Positions 1-6,343 are shown, counted from the first letter of the stretch. The stretch is 8,508 nucleotides of DNA from Planctomycetota bacterium (GCA_030616465.1 JAUWXH010000054.1:1-8508); one strand, 5' to 3'. Translations and numbers: made by a program. The notes: generated from the sequence alone by a model not told the origin.

Positions 1-422
1 GCCGGGTCGATGGCCACGTCGGTCGGCAAGCGGAACTGACCCGGCCCGTCGCCTGGCGAGCCGAACTCGCCGACCTGCTCGCCGGACGGACTGAAGATCA
101 GCACGCGGTTGTAGTGCGTATCGGCGGCAAACAGCCTTCCGTCGGGAGCGATTCCGAGGCCGGTCGGCTTGCCGGCCTCAGTCTCCGGCATCCGCCAGGA
201 GAGCAACGATTCCCCGTCCTGCGTCAAGCACTGGATGCGGCCGGCCTTATCGACGACGTAGAACCGGCCGTCCGGCGCCGCGACCGCCGCCCGCGGATAG
301 TTGAACTCCCCCGGCCCCACCCCGGTCCGCCCGAAAACCAGGATGGGCGCAGCCCCGCCGCTCGTCGCACCGCCATCGCAGCTACCGAGGATGATCGCGG
401 CGGCGGCGAGCAAGGCCCTCAC
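1..422 (-). CDS. NHL-repeat beta-propeller lipoprotein, 3' end beyond the left edge
   Basis: Only the first 140 residues are visible; the gene continues past base 1. It starts at GTG 420-422, 9 nt after an AGGAGG. The N-terminus is a lipoprotein signal: a short Ala/Leu/Ile stretch ending in LGSC, with the lipid-bearing Cys at residue 15. The mature part then shows NHL-type propeller blades: FGRTGVGPGEFNYPRA (about 30-45), then APDGRFYVVDKAGRIQ (49-64), then IAPDGRLFAADTHYNRVLIF (91-110), and GSPGDGPGQFRLPTDVAIDP (121-140). The pattern of GPGQF, a Pro and Asp turn, DGR and an NRV strand is that of NHL/SMP-30-like six-bladed propellers, which usually act as binding scaffolds and sometimes as enzymes. 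It is third in a probable operon with two exported thioredoxin-fold proteins, so it likely works outside the cytoplasmic membrane. Its ligand or partner cannot be told from the sequence. Confidence 0.88.
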   Translation of the reverse strand, partial: MRALLAAAAIILGSCDGGATSGGAAPILVFGRTGVGPGEFNYPRAAVAAPDGRFYVVDKAGRIQCLTQDGESLLSWRMPETEAGKPTGLGIAPDGRLFAADTHYNRVLIFSPSGEQVGEFGSPGDGPGQFRLPTDVAIDP

Positions 423-431
423 GACGCAGAC

Positions 432-437
432 CCTCCT
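432..437 (-). promoter_or_regulatory. ribosome binding site that fixes the GTG start of the NHL lipoprotein gene
   Basis: AGGAGG on the minus strand, 9 nt before the GTG at 420-422. Its first base is also the last-used position of the upstream gene's TGA stop (437-439), so the site overlaps the end of the thioredoxin-like gene. This supports translational coupling and the non-ATG start. Confidence 0.7.
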
Positions 438-913
438 CAGGGGGGGACAGCCGGCTGGGTCATGGGGGTGAATTCTTCCTTGGCTTGCTCAATCGCGTCG
501 AGCAGCGCCTCGAGCGAGATGTCACCCTCCCCACGCGCGAGAACACGCCCCTCGGGGTCAACGATCACGAACGCGGGCGTTTGGCGAATCCCCCATCTGT
601 CAGCCAACGGGCGGTCCCAGTCAAAGCTGAGCGCCACGGAAATCAGGTTCGCCACGGCTTCGCGCACGACCGGCTGCTTGAGCACGCTTTCCTCAAACTC
701 CGTGCACTCGACGGCGTACCAGTTGCGGAAGTACACGAAGGTGAGCTTGTTCTCAGCGCGACTTTTGGCGTAAACCGGATCGAAGACGTAGCCCTGCCAG
801 CGGATACCGGGTGAGCAACCCAGCGTCCCCAGCCCGATGAGTCCCACGAGCACAACGGCCACCGATGCCAACACCCGCCGGAGCCCCGGCGTGTCAGCCG
901 CGACCGCCTTCAC
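437..913 (-). CDS. thioredoxin-fold lipoprotein with a single active-site cysteine
   Basis: I place the start at GTG 911-913, giving 158 residues. The N-terminus then has two Arg before a hydrophobic run and a lipobox (LGTLGC, lipid Cys at residue 33), a normal lipoprotein signal. A TTG at 989-991 would give 184 residues. It lies 4 nt after the previous stop and 10 nt after a GGAG, but would add a 26-residue Arg-rich leader, so it is less likely though not excluded. The mature domain follows the thioredoxin_7 pattern: a FVYFRNW strand, the active-site helix with AVEC and EFEESVL (about residues 67-78), and the cis-Pro loop RQTPAFVIVDPEGRV (about 110-124). The first Cys of CxxC is Ala; only Cys70 remains. 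It is therefore unlikely to be a simple disulfide reductase; a thiol-binding, chaperone or mixed-disulfide role is inferred. It is the middle gene of the redoxin operon. Confidence 0.85.
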   Translation of the reverse strand: MKAVAADTPGLRRVLASVAVVLVGLIGLGTLGCSPGIRWQGYVFDPVYAKSRAENKLTFVYFRNWYAVECTEFEESVLKQPVVREAVANLISVALSFDWDRPLADRWGIRQTPAFVIVDPEGRVLARGEGDISLEALLDAIEQAKEEFTPMTQPAVPP

Positions 914-995
914 CCGCCCAGCAGGCCCGCAACGACGAACGAGCCGGGCCCACGCCGGGCGGCCGCCAATCCGAAACGTGTGGCAGTGCAACGGC

Positions 996-1628
996 TTACT
1001 TCTCCTTCTTCTTGTACTTCACGGTGCAGCCGTACGGCTCGGTCACCGGCGAGGGGACTTCCTTGCCCGCCAGCACGGCATCCAACGCCTCCTCGACATA
1101 GTTGCGGTACTCCGCTTTCTTCCGCCGACCGCTCGGCTTCTGGTTGTCGTGGGCGCCCACGCAGACCAGCTTGCCCTTGTTGATGATGAACATGTGCGGC
1201 GTGGTCTTGGCCCCATACCGGCGGCCGACCTTCCCGTCGCTGTCCATCAGAATCGGGTAGGGTAACTCCTTCTCCTTGGCGTACTTGGCGTTCTTCTCCG
1301 CCGTCTGGTAGTGGGTGCTGTCGATCGCCAGCCAGACCACGCCCTGCTCGGCGTATTTCTCGGCGGCGGCCTTGAGGGCGGGAAGGGCCTTGCGGCTCCA
1401 GGGGCAATCCTGGTTGATCCACTCGAGAACGACGATCTTGTCTTTGTAGTCGGAGAGTCTGTAGACCTTCCCCGCGCAGCTCTTGAGCTCGAAGTCGGGA
1501 GCCGGCTGGCCGATCTTCACTCCCTCTTCGGGTTTGGCCGGCTTTTTCTCCGCTTCCTGAGCGAAGCTCGCCCCGGCAAACACCAGCCAGGCGGCCGCGA
1601 TAGCGGATAAGATCCGTCCGGTTTGCAT
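996..1628 (-). CDS. exported redoxin/peroxiredoxin-like protein with a CPWS active site
   Basis: 210 residues from ATG 1626-1628, chosen because an AGGAG lies 9 nt upstream and the result begins with a clean signal peptide (MQTGRILS, a hydrophobic core, then SFAQ, cleavage near residue 24). An upstream in-frame extension of 13 residues is not needed. After a Lys/Pro/Glu-rich linker comes an AhpC/TSA-type fold: GQPAPDFEL (40-48), the strand IVVLEWINQDC with Cys75 in CPWS (75-78), WLAIDSTHY (99-107), and the cis-Pro motif KTTPHMFIINKGK (141-153). The second CxxC cysteine is Ser78. Other Cys are 51, 156 and 201; Cys201 sits in a C-terminal GCTVKY motif which, from memory, recurs in planctomycete redoxins and could be the resolving thiol. 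The protein ends in a Lys-rich tail. It is the first gene of a three-gene operon and probably works outside the membrane as a thiol oxidoreductase or peroxidase; the substrate is unknown. Confidence 0.92.
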   Translation of the reverse strand: MQTGRILSAIAAAWLVFAGASFAQEAEKKPAKPEEGVKIGQPAPDFELKSCAGKVYRLSDYKDKIVVLEWINQDCPWSRKALPALKAAAEKYAEQGVVWLAIDSTHYQTAEKNAKYAKEKELPYPILMDSDGKVGRRYGAKTTPHMFIINKGKLVCVGAHDNQKPSGRRKKAEYRNYVEEALDAVLAGKEVPSPVTEPYGCTVKYKKKEK

Positions 1629-1637
1629 GACGACACA

Positions 1638-1642
1638 CTCCT
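1638..1642 (-). promoter_or_regulatory. ribosome binding site of the redoxin gene
   Basis: AGGAG on the minus strand, 9 nt before ATG 1626-1628. It decides between this Met and the longer open frame that runs to 1667 and would destroy the signal peptide layout. Confidence 0.7.
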
Positions 1643-1676
1643 GTGCACAATCACCGGTGGCTCGCAACGGCCCGGG

Positions 1677-1705
1677 ATTGTAGCCACTCGTCCAGGCCCC
1701 GCCAA
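1677..1705 (-). promoter_or_regulatory. sigma70-type promoter of the redoxin operon
   Basis: On the minus strand: -35 TTGGCG (1700-1705, 4 of 6 to consensus), a 17-nt spacer, and -10 TACAAT (1677-1682, 5 of 6). Transcription would begin near 1670, giving a leader of about 40 nt before the redoxin ATG, which contains the AGGAG. It lies in the 151-nt gap shared with the divergent GNAT gene. No equally good promoter was found for the plus-strand gene in the same gap. Confidence 0.55.
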
Positions 1706-1779
1706 GGCGTCCGGCAGCCGCGGCACAGGCCGCCCCACAGGCACCCGGCCGTTGCCCGAAGCGGCTTCTCGATCGTCAG

Positions 1780-2709
1780 ATGCAAGGGATTGAGCAGGTA
1801 CAACCCGCCGAACTGCGAAAGGTGCTCGCCTACGCGCTGGCCGCGCCGGGCCAGCCGAGCCTGGCCACGCCCGCCCAGGTAGAAGCCTACGTGCAGTACC
1901 TGGCGGCCTGCCCGGTCGAGTGGGAGGCCCTCCAGCTTCGCCGCACCGACCGCGTGACCGGCCTGGTATTCGTGCTGGTGCTGCCGGGCTCGGCGGCCAT
2001 GCTCATGCTGCCCACGCCGGGCGACCACGGCATCGACCCGGCTGACCAGGCCCGCGTCCAAGCGGCCGCGCTCGACCGGCTGGGCCGACGCCGCCTCCGC
2101 TACGCCCAGACCCTCGTGGAACCCGAAGCGGCGACGAAACGCGCGGCGGTGCTGGAAGCCGGTTTCCGCCGCCTGACCACGCTGCTGTATCTGGAGCGGG
2201 GTGTCGCATACCCGCCGGCCGACCCCCCCGGCCCGCACGAGGCCGAATGGGTCCCGTTCGACCAGGACACGTACGACGACTTCGCGGCAACGCTGCTGGC
2301 GACGTACGAGGACAGCCTCGATTGTCCGGAGCTGACCGGGCTGCGACCCGTGGACGACGTGATCGCCGCGCACCAGGCGACGGGCGTGGCCGGCTCGAAG
2401 CTGTGGGAGCTCGCTCGGCGCGAGGGACAAAACGCCGGCTGCATCCTGCTTTCCACGCTGGTGCGCGGCTCGACCGTCGAGATCGTGTATATGGGCGTGG
2501 TTCCGGCGTTCCGTCGGCGGGGGGTGGGGACGCTGTTGCTACAACGGGCGCTGCAGCGGGCTCGCCAGTTGGCGGCCGCCCGCATGCTTGTCGTGGTTGA
2601 CCAGCGCAACACGCCGGCCAAACGCCTGTATGAGCGTTTCGGCTTTGCCAGCGTGGCGGCGCGCGACGCTTATCTCTATTCCTGGCCGGACCGCGACGGC
2701 GCGCGTTGA
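1780..2709 (+). CDS. GNAT-family N-acetyltransferase with two tandem GNAT-like domains
   Basis: 309 residues from ATG 1780. No convincing Shine-Dalgarno precedes it, and no earlier in-frame start was seen. The C-terminal half is a clear acetyl-CoA-binding GNAT domain: a strand VEIVYMGVVP (233-242), the pyrophosphate-binding motif RRRGVG (245-250, the R-x-x-G-x-G signature) at the start of a long helix, then VVVDQRNTPAKRLYERFGF (271-289), where NTPAKRLYERFGF is the usual last helix and strand. The N-terminal half (about 5-140) ends in RAAVLEAGFRRLTTLLYLER (121-140), which resembles the same tail, so it looks like a degenerate GNAT copy without the CoA loop. Such double-GNAT layouts are known, for example in mycothiol synthase, but nothing points to that reaction here. 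The substrate is unknown. It is the only gene between the divergent redoxin operon and dnaA and shares its strand with dnaA, 268 nt upstream of it. Confidence 0.9.
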   Translation: MQGIEQVQPAELRKVLAYALAAPGQPSLATPAQVEAYVQYLAACPVEWEALQLRRTDRVTGLVFVLVLPGSAAMLMLPTPGDHGIDPADQARVQAAALDRLGRRRLRYAQTLVEPEAATKRAAVLEAGFRRLTTLLYLERGVAYPPADPPGPHEAEWVPFDQDTYDDFAATLLATYEDSLDCPELTGLRPVDDVIAAHQATGVAGSKLWELARREGQNAGCILLSTLVRGSTVEIVYMGVVPAFRRRGVGTLLLQRALQRARQLAAARMLVVVDQRNTPAKRLYERFGFASVAARDAYLYSWPDRDGAR

Positions 2710-2754
2710 ACCTCGTTCGCCCGGGCCGCCGTTTTACACCATTTGCGCACACCC

Positions 2755-2763
2755 TGTGGACAA
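2755..2763 (-). promoter_or_regulatory. candidate DnaA box
   Basis: The minus strand reads TTGTCCACA, one change from the E. coli box TTATCCACA and identical to the form preferred in high-GC actinobacteria (established knowledge). It lies 215 nt before the dnaA start, followed 16 nt later by an uninterrupted run of eight T (2780-2787). A second, poor match (TTGCGCACA, 2743-2751, 6 of 9) lies beside it on the plus strand. One good box fits autoregulation of dnaA or the edge of a replication origin; it is too few to call an origin. Confidence 0.5.
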
Positions 2764-2842
2764 CCGGTGAAGAGGAAACTTTTTTTTCGGCCTCAACGCT
2801 TGGCACACCGACAGTTGCGCGTTTGTCAATTGTTTTCTGAGC

Positions 2843-2861
2843 AGAACGTTCTTGCAGAACG
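2843..2861 (+). promoter_or_regulatory. overlapping GAAC/GTTC palindromes at the dnaA promoter
   Basis: AGAACGTTCT (2843-2852) is a perfect 10-bp palindrome. Its right half also pairs with the next AGAAC: GTTCT-TGC-AGAAC (2848-2860). The 8-mer GCAGAACG occurs twice, at 2841 and 2854. The sites overlap the -35 of the proposed dnaA promoter, as an operator would. The half-site is the one used by several LexA types, but the spacing fits neither GAAC-N4-GTTC nor GAAC-N7-GAAC, so no regulator is named. Confidence 0.35.
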
Positions 2862-2880
2862 AGCACGCCGGTGTTATCAT
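2852..2880 (+). promoter_or_regulatory. probable dnaA promoter
   Basis: -35 TTGCAG (2852-2857, 3 of 6), a 17-nt spacer, and -10 TATCAT (2875-2880, 5 of 6). Transcription would begin near 2887, leaving a leader of about 90 nt before the GTG of dnaA. The -35 is weak, which fits a promoter adjusted by the overlapping palindrome. Confidence 0.42.
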
Positions 2881-2898
2881 CCGGATGCTCGTGGGTAA

Positions 2899-2920
2899 GG
2901 AACGGTCAATCCGGCGTTCC
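2899..2920 (+). promoter_or_regulatory. inverted repeat in the dnaA leader
   Basis: GGAACG (2899-2904) and CGTTCC (2915-2920) form a 6-bp stem with a 10-nt loop, 12 nt after the proposed transcription start. It reuses the GAAC/GTTC half-site of the palindrome upstream, so it may be a second protein-binding site rather than an RNA hairpin. Confidence 0.3.
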
Positions 2921-2977
2921 CCTGAACAATAAAACAACTCGTGCTGCACCTCAGCCGTTCAGCGTTAGAGGTGGTGC

Positions 2978-4393
2978 GTGGACGCGGCGGTGGCGGAGAG
3001 CGTTTGTCGAATCCGGGAACGGGTCGCCGATCGCATCGGGCTAAACCGATTCCGCACCTGGTTTGGAGAGGCGACACAATTCGAGCTTGCGGACAACCGG
3101 CTCGACGTGATGGTGGAAAACGCCTTCGCCGGACGCTGGATCGCCACGAACTATATGTCCGACCTGATCGAGGCCGCCCGCGAGGTCACCGGCAGCGAGC
3201 TGCGCGTGGACATCCGGGTTGCTTCGCCGAACGGGCGGCCTGAGCAGGAGAACCCGAGGCCGGCGGCCCGGCCCGGTTCGCACACGACCCCCCAACCACG
3301 CCGACCACGCACGAACCACCGCCGCACGCCCACCCTCCGCGGCGAGCTGGAGTCCTTCGTCGTCGGTCCGCCGAACCGACTGGCCCACGCCGCCGTGTGC
3401 AGCATCGTCAGCTCGCTTGAGCAGGCCGTCAAACCGCTGGTGATGCACGGGGGCTGCGGGCTGGGCAAGACCCACCTGCTACAGGGGATTTGTAACGGGG
3501 TGCGTCGGGCGCATCCGGCGGTGGAATGGCGTTACATCTCCGGCGAGGAGTTCACCAACGAGTACATCTATGCCCTGAAGGCCGGGCGGATCGACCACTT
3601 TCGGGCGCGGTTCCGCAAGGTGGACCTGCTTGTGATCGACGACATCCACTTCCTGGCCAACAAGAAGGCCACGCAAGAGGAGTTCCTGCATACGTTTAAC
3701 GCGATCGACGCCTGCGGGAAGGTGGTCGTCTTGTCCTCGGACCGCCATCCGCGCAGCATCGCCACCCTCTCCGAGCCGCTGATCAACCGCCTGGTCGCCG
3801 GAATGGTCGTGCGGATCGACCCGCCGGACCTGGCCACGCGGCGGGAGATCCTCCGGCGTCGGGCGTTGGAAATGCGGCAACGGGTTCCCGACGACGTGCT
3901 GGATATGGTAGCGCAGCACGTGACCCGCAACGTGCGCGAGCTCGAAGGGGCACTCTACAAGCTGGTGGCCCTGGCCTCGCTGGCCCGGGAGCCGATCACG
4001 CCGGACATCGCCCGGCGGGCGCTCGATGACTACATCAACCAGCGGCGGCCGCCCGACGCCGCCGCGATCGAACGGGTCGTCGCGGCCCAGTTCGGCGTGA
4101 CCCGCGAACAGATCCGCTCCAAGAGCCGCGACCGCACGGTCAGCCTGGCCCGGGCGATCACCATGTACCTCGTGCGCAAGCACACCCGGCTGAGCTTCCC
4201 CGAAATAGGGCGGGCCTTGGGGAACAAGAACCATTCCACCGTGCTGATGGCCACCCAGCGTATGGAGCACATCCTGCAGCGTAACGGGAGCGTCTTCTGG
4301 AAATCGCTCTCCGGCAAACACGAAGACCCGCTCCACGCCGTCCTGAGCAATCTCGAGCGACAGCTCGGCCGCCGAGACACTCCGTCATCCTGA
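2978..4393 (+). CDS. dnaA: chromosomal replication initiator protein DnaA
   Basis: 471 residues from GTG 2978, with AGAGG 6 nt before it. All four domains are present. Domain I is about 1-85 (RFRTWFGEA near 24-32). Domain II is a short Pro/Arg/Thr-rich linker, about 86-118. Domain III is the AAA+ ATPase: Walker A GGCGLGKTH (158-166), Walker B VDLLVIDDIHFL (215-226), sensor I VVVLSSDRHP (249-258), a probable arginine finger Arg271 in PLINRLVAGM, and sensor II in RNVRELEGAL (317-326). Domain IV binds DnaA boxes: REQIRSKSRDRTVSLAR (376-392) and the signature helix with LGNKNHSTV (414-422). It binds ATP, assembles on DnaA boxes and opens the origin. The finger region lacks the more usual RLRSRF-like wording. 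dnaN, recF and gyrB are not beside it in this window. The last residues (TPSS) and the stop come from a repeat that begins inside the gene. Confidence 0.97.
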   Translation: MDAAVAESVCRIRERVADRIGLNRFRTWFGEATQFELADNRLDVMVENAFAGRWIATNYMSDLIEAAREVTGSELRVDIRVASPNGRPEQENPRPAARPGSHTTPQPRRPRTNHRRTPTLRGELESFVVGPPNRLAHAAVCSIVSSLEQAVKPLVMHGGCGLGKTHLLQGICNGVRRAHPAVEWRYISGEEFTNEYIYALKAGRIDHFRARFRKVDLLVIDDIHFLANKKATQEEFLHTFNAIDACGKVVVLSSDRHPRSIATLSEPLINRLVAGMVVRIDPPDLATRREILRRRALEMRQRVPDDVLDMVAQHVTRNVRELEGALYKLVALASLAREPITPDIARRALDDYINQRRPPDAAAIERVVAAQFGVTREQIRSKSRDRTVSLARAITMYLVRKHTRLSFPEIGRALGNKNHSTVLMATQRMEHILQRNGSVFWKSLSGKHEDPLHAVLSNLERQLGRRDTPSS

Positions 4394-4456
4394 GGGAGCA
4401 AGGCACACTGTCATTCTGAGGGAGCGCAGCACACTGTCATTCTGAGGGAGCGCAGC
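4377..4456 (+). repeat. three tandem copies of a 26-28 bp repeat overlapping the dnaA 3' end
   Basis: Copies 2 (4405-4430) and 3 (4431-4456) are identical 26-mers starting ACACTGTCATTCTGAGG and ending GAGCGCAGC. Copy 1 (4377-4404) is 28 bp and diverged, with CC for the first G, C for T, and AAGGC at its end. Copy 1 lies mostly inside dnaA: its CATCCTGAGG contains the TGA stop. After copy 3 the sequence continues GACCGAAGAATCTCGCCA. From memory, CATTCTGAG...AGCGACCGAAGAATCTC is a motif often met between genes in planctomycetes, Chloroflexi and related genomes, so this is probably an amplified intergenic repeat of that kind. There are no unique spacers, so it is not CRISPR. Confidence 0.8.
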
Positions 4457-4543
4457 GACCGAAGAATCTCGCCACACCGCGCGCAGCCTTCCCCCGATCC
4501 AACAGGAGCACTCGAAGGTCGGATCCTCGGACCGACACTTCTT

Positions 4544-6271
4544 CTACGGACAGACGTTGCCCCAGTTGCCCAGCAGTACGCCGAGGTCGGCGTGGTTGGT
4601 GAGCCCGTCGCAGTTCAGGTCGCCCTCGTCGGAGCTGTGCCACGCCGTCAGCAGGATGCCCAGGTCCGAGTGGCCCACCACGCGGTCGCAATCGAGGTCG
4701 CCGGGGCAGGGCTGCGGCCCGGCGCCGCCAAACTCGTAGGCGCCCATGTCCACGATGGGTGGACAACCGCAGCCGGTGTCCCCGGTCTCCGGATCGTCGA
4801 AGAAGCGCCCCTCGCCGTCGAGATCGAGCGGCGTAATCTCGTCCGTGTCACCGTCGTCGTCGAGATCGGCGAAGTCCGCCGGCACGCCCATGTTGCAACC
4901 GGCGTCGATGCATGGTGATCCGCCCGCTAGGTGGAAATCGTCGTTATCCGGATCAACGAACAGCGGATCGGCGTCGATATTGCCCCACCCTGGCCAGCCG
5001 CCCTGAACGTCACTATAGGTGATCGTGACGGTTGACCCGTTTTCGTTCCGCACCTCGTCGTCGCCATTCCAGAGAATGCAGTTCCCCAGCTCAACCTGCG
5101 CGCGCGACCAGTCCGCTCCGAAACCCAGCGTCCGGCCGGCGGCCGCCGAGTTCGCGCTGATCGTGCAGTTCGTGACCCTCACGTCGATAAACTCCGCGGT
5201 GGCCAGGGCACCGCCGTACGCGTCTGCCGCGTTGGCGGTGATGAGGCAATTGCTGATCTGTGCAAGGCCGCCCCACGTACAAAAGAGCCCACCGCCGGAG
5301 GCCTGCTCGCCGGTGGCGACGTTTCCGCTGATCGTGCAGTTGGAGATCCACGAATTGATTCCCAAGCACATGACGCCGCCGCCGCCGGCCAACTCGTGGC
5401 TGGCCACGTTGTCGCTGACCGTGCAGTTGGTCATCCAGAGAGTGGCGTTTTGCCAGCACAAGACGCCGCCGCCGGCGGCCGCGTAGCCGTCGGCCAGGTT
5501 GCCCGTGATCGTGGAGTTGGAAATCCGCACGTCGGTCCAGTAATAGCCGCAGACCCCGCCCCCGTCCGGGGCCGTGTTGCCGGCGATCGTGCAATTGTCG
5601 ATCGTCAGCGTACCCGGGCGCTCGCAAAAGATACCGCCGCCGATGGCATACTGGCCGGCGGCCACGTTGTCTGTAATCGTGCAATCGGCGATCGTCGGGC
5701 TGGTGGCGAAGCCGCGAACGCCGCCACCCCCGCGTTGCGGGTGCGTCGCGGTGTTCCCCGTAATCGTGCAACTGGTGATCGTCGGGGCACCGTCGTAGCA
5801 GTAGATCCCGCCGCCGCTGGCGGCCACGTTTCCGACGATGACACAGTTACTGATTATAGGACTGGTTGCTGCGCAGACCACCGCGCCACCGGCATCGGTG
5901 CCCACATTGCCATTCGTGATCGTGAAGCCGTCTACCAGCGCGTCGGCGGTCTCGTCGTTGTGAAAGTAGAAACCGCGGCCGTCGTTTTCACAGTCGATGA
6001 TGCAGTTGTCGGGACCGTTCTCGCTGCGGACGGTGATGGCCTTGCCACCGAAGTCGAGGTTCTTGTTCCCCGGGCCGGTGTAGACGCCGTCGCAGACGAC
6101 CACCTCGTCGCCGTCAGACGCGGCGTCGATGCCCGCCTGGATGGTGAGGTAATCCCCGCTGCCATCCCAGCAAACCGTGATCGTGTCAGCACTTACCACC
6201 GCCGGCAGGCCGAGCACGAGGCTCAAAGCGGCCGCCGGTACAAACTTGGAGATTGGAAAACGTATGCACAT
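4544..6271 (-). CDS. secreted right-handed parallel beta-helix protein with choice-of-anchor-Q region and dockerin-like tail
   Basis: 575 residues from ATG 6269-6271, chosen for its GGAGG at 8 nt and the signal peptide it gives (MCIRFPISKF, hydrophobic core, VVSA, cleavage after residue 28). The frame stays open nine codons further upstream, which is not needed. After a start typical of such proteins (YLTIQAGIDAASDGDEVVV, about 41-59) come nine to ten beta-helix coils of about 29 residues, each with a core like ISNCTITGN followed by GGGxxC: cores near 140, 164, 193, 223, 249, 279, 308, 338, 365 and 395. The choice-of-anchor-Q wording follows: DADPLFVDPDNDDFHL (433-448), GSPCIDAG (451-458), VDMGAYEF (507-514). 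The tail has two EF-hand-like calcium loops, DLDCDRVVGHSD (525-536) and DLNCDGLTNHAD (551-562), each followed by a LGxLLxxW helix, as in dockerin type I repeats. No PEP-CTERM or sorting anchor. Probably a surface or extracellular polysaccharide-binding or lyase-like protein; no catalytic residues could be assigned. It faces dnaA tail to tail. Confidence 0.93.
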   Translation of the reverse strand: MCIRFPISKFVPAAALSLVLGLPAVVSADTITVCWDGSGDYLTIQAGIDAASDGDEVVVCDGVYTGPGNKNLDFGGKAITVRSENGPDNCIIDCENDGRGFYFHNDETADALVDGFTITNGNVGTDAGGAVVCAATSPIISNCVIVGNVAASGGGIYCYDGAPTITSCTITGNTATHPQRGGGGVRGFATSPTIADCTITDNVAAGQYAIGGGIFCERPGTLTIDNCTIAGNTAPDGGGVCGYYWTDVRISNSTITGNLADGYAAAGGGVLCWQNATLWMTNCTVSDNVASHELAGGGGVMCLGINSWISNCTISGNVATGEQASGGGLFCTWGGLAQISNCLITANAADAYGGALATAEFIDVRVTNCTISANSAAAGRTLGFGADWSRAQVELGNCILWNGDDEVRNENGSTVTITYSDVQGGWPGWGNIDADPLFVDPDNDDFHLAGGSPCIDAGCNMGVPADFADLDDDGDTDEITPLDLDGEGRFFDDPETGDTGCGCPPIVDMGAYEFGGAGPQPCPGDLDCDRVVGHSDLGILLTAWHSSDEGDLNCDGLTNHADLGVLLGNWGNVCP

Positions 6272-6279
6272 AAGACGTT

Positions 6280-6284
6280 CCTCC
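6280..6284 (-). promoter_or_regulatory. ribosome binding site of the beta-helix gene
   Basis: GGAGG on the minus strand, 8 nt before ATG 6269-6271. It supports this start over the longer reading frame. Confidence 0.65.
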
Positions 6285-6317
6285 AGTGCTCGCCACACCC
6301 GGACGTCTCGCAGGCAC

Positions 6318-6343
6318 GGGTGTCCGAACGAGATGGGACACCC
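6318..6343. promoter_or_regulatory. perfect 8-bp inverted repeat upstream of the beta-helix gene
   Basis: GGGTGTCC (6318-6325) and GGACACCC (6336-6343) with a 10-nt spacer. On the minus strand, possible -10 hexamers TATCAT (6349-6354) or CATAAA (6346-6351) lie just upstream, with a poor -35 TTGGGG (6370-6375), so the repeat would span the start of transcription of the beta-helix gene. A third GTGTCC half-site lies at 6376-6381. An operator is more likely than a leader hairpin, but either fits. The promoter itself is weakly supported. Confidence 0.4.

Noticed and set aside
910..1650. 246-codon open frame on the minus strand
   Set aside because: Antisense-frame shadow of the redoxin gene; Arg/Gly/Gln-rich with no domain, while the redoxin frame has clear motifs.
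2841..2861. A canonical LexA box at the dnaA promoter
   Set aside because: The half-sites match GAAC/GTTC, but the spacing fits neither the GAAC-N4-GTTC nor the GAAC-N7-GAAC form.
2874..2882. TTATCATCC as a second DnaA box
   Set aside because: It departs from the CACA core and overlaps the better-supported -10 TATCAT.
3479..4336. 285-codon open frame opposite dnaA
   Set aside because: Lies fully across dnaA; its length follows from the high GC of the conserved gene and it has no recognisable motif.
4377..4456. CRISPR-like direct repeats
   Set aside because: Copies abut with no unique spacers, and there are no cas genes.
4518..4536. GTCGG...CCGAC inverted repeat between the converging dnaA and beta-helix genes, as a terminator
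   Set aside because: Only a 5-bp stem with a 9-nt loop and no T run on either strand.
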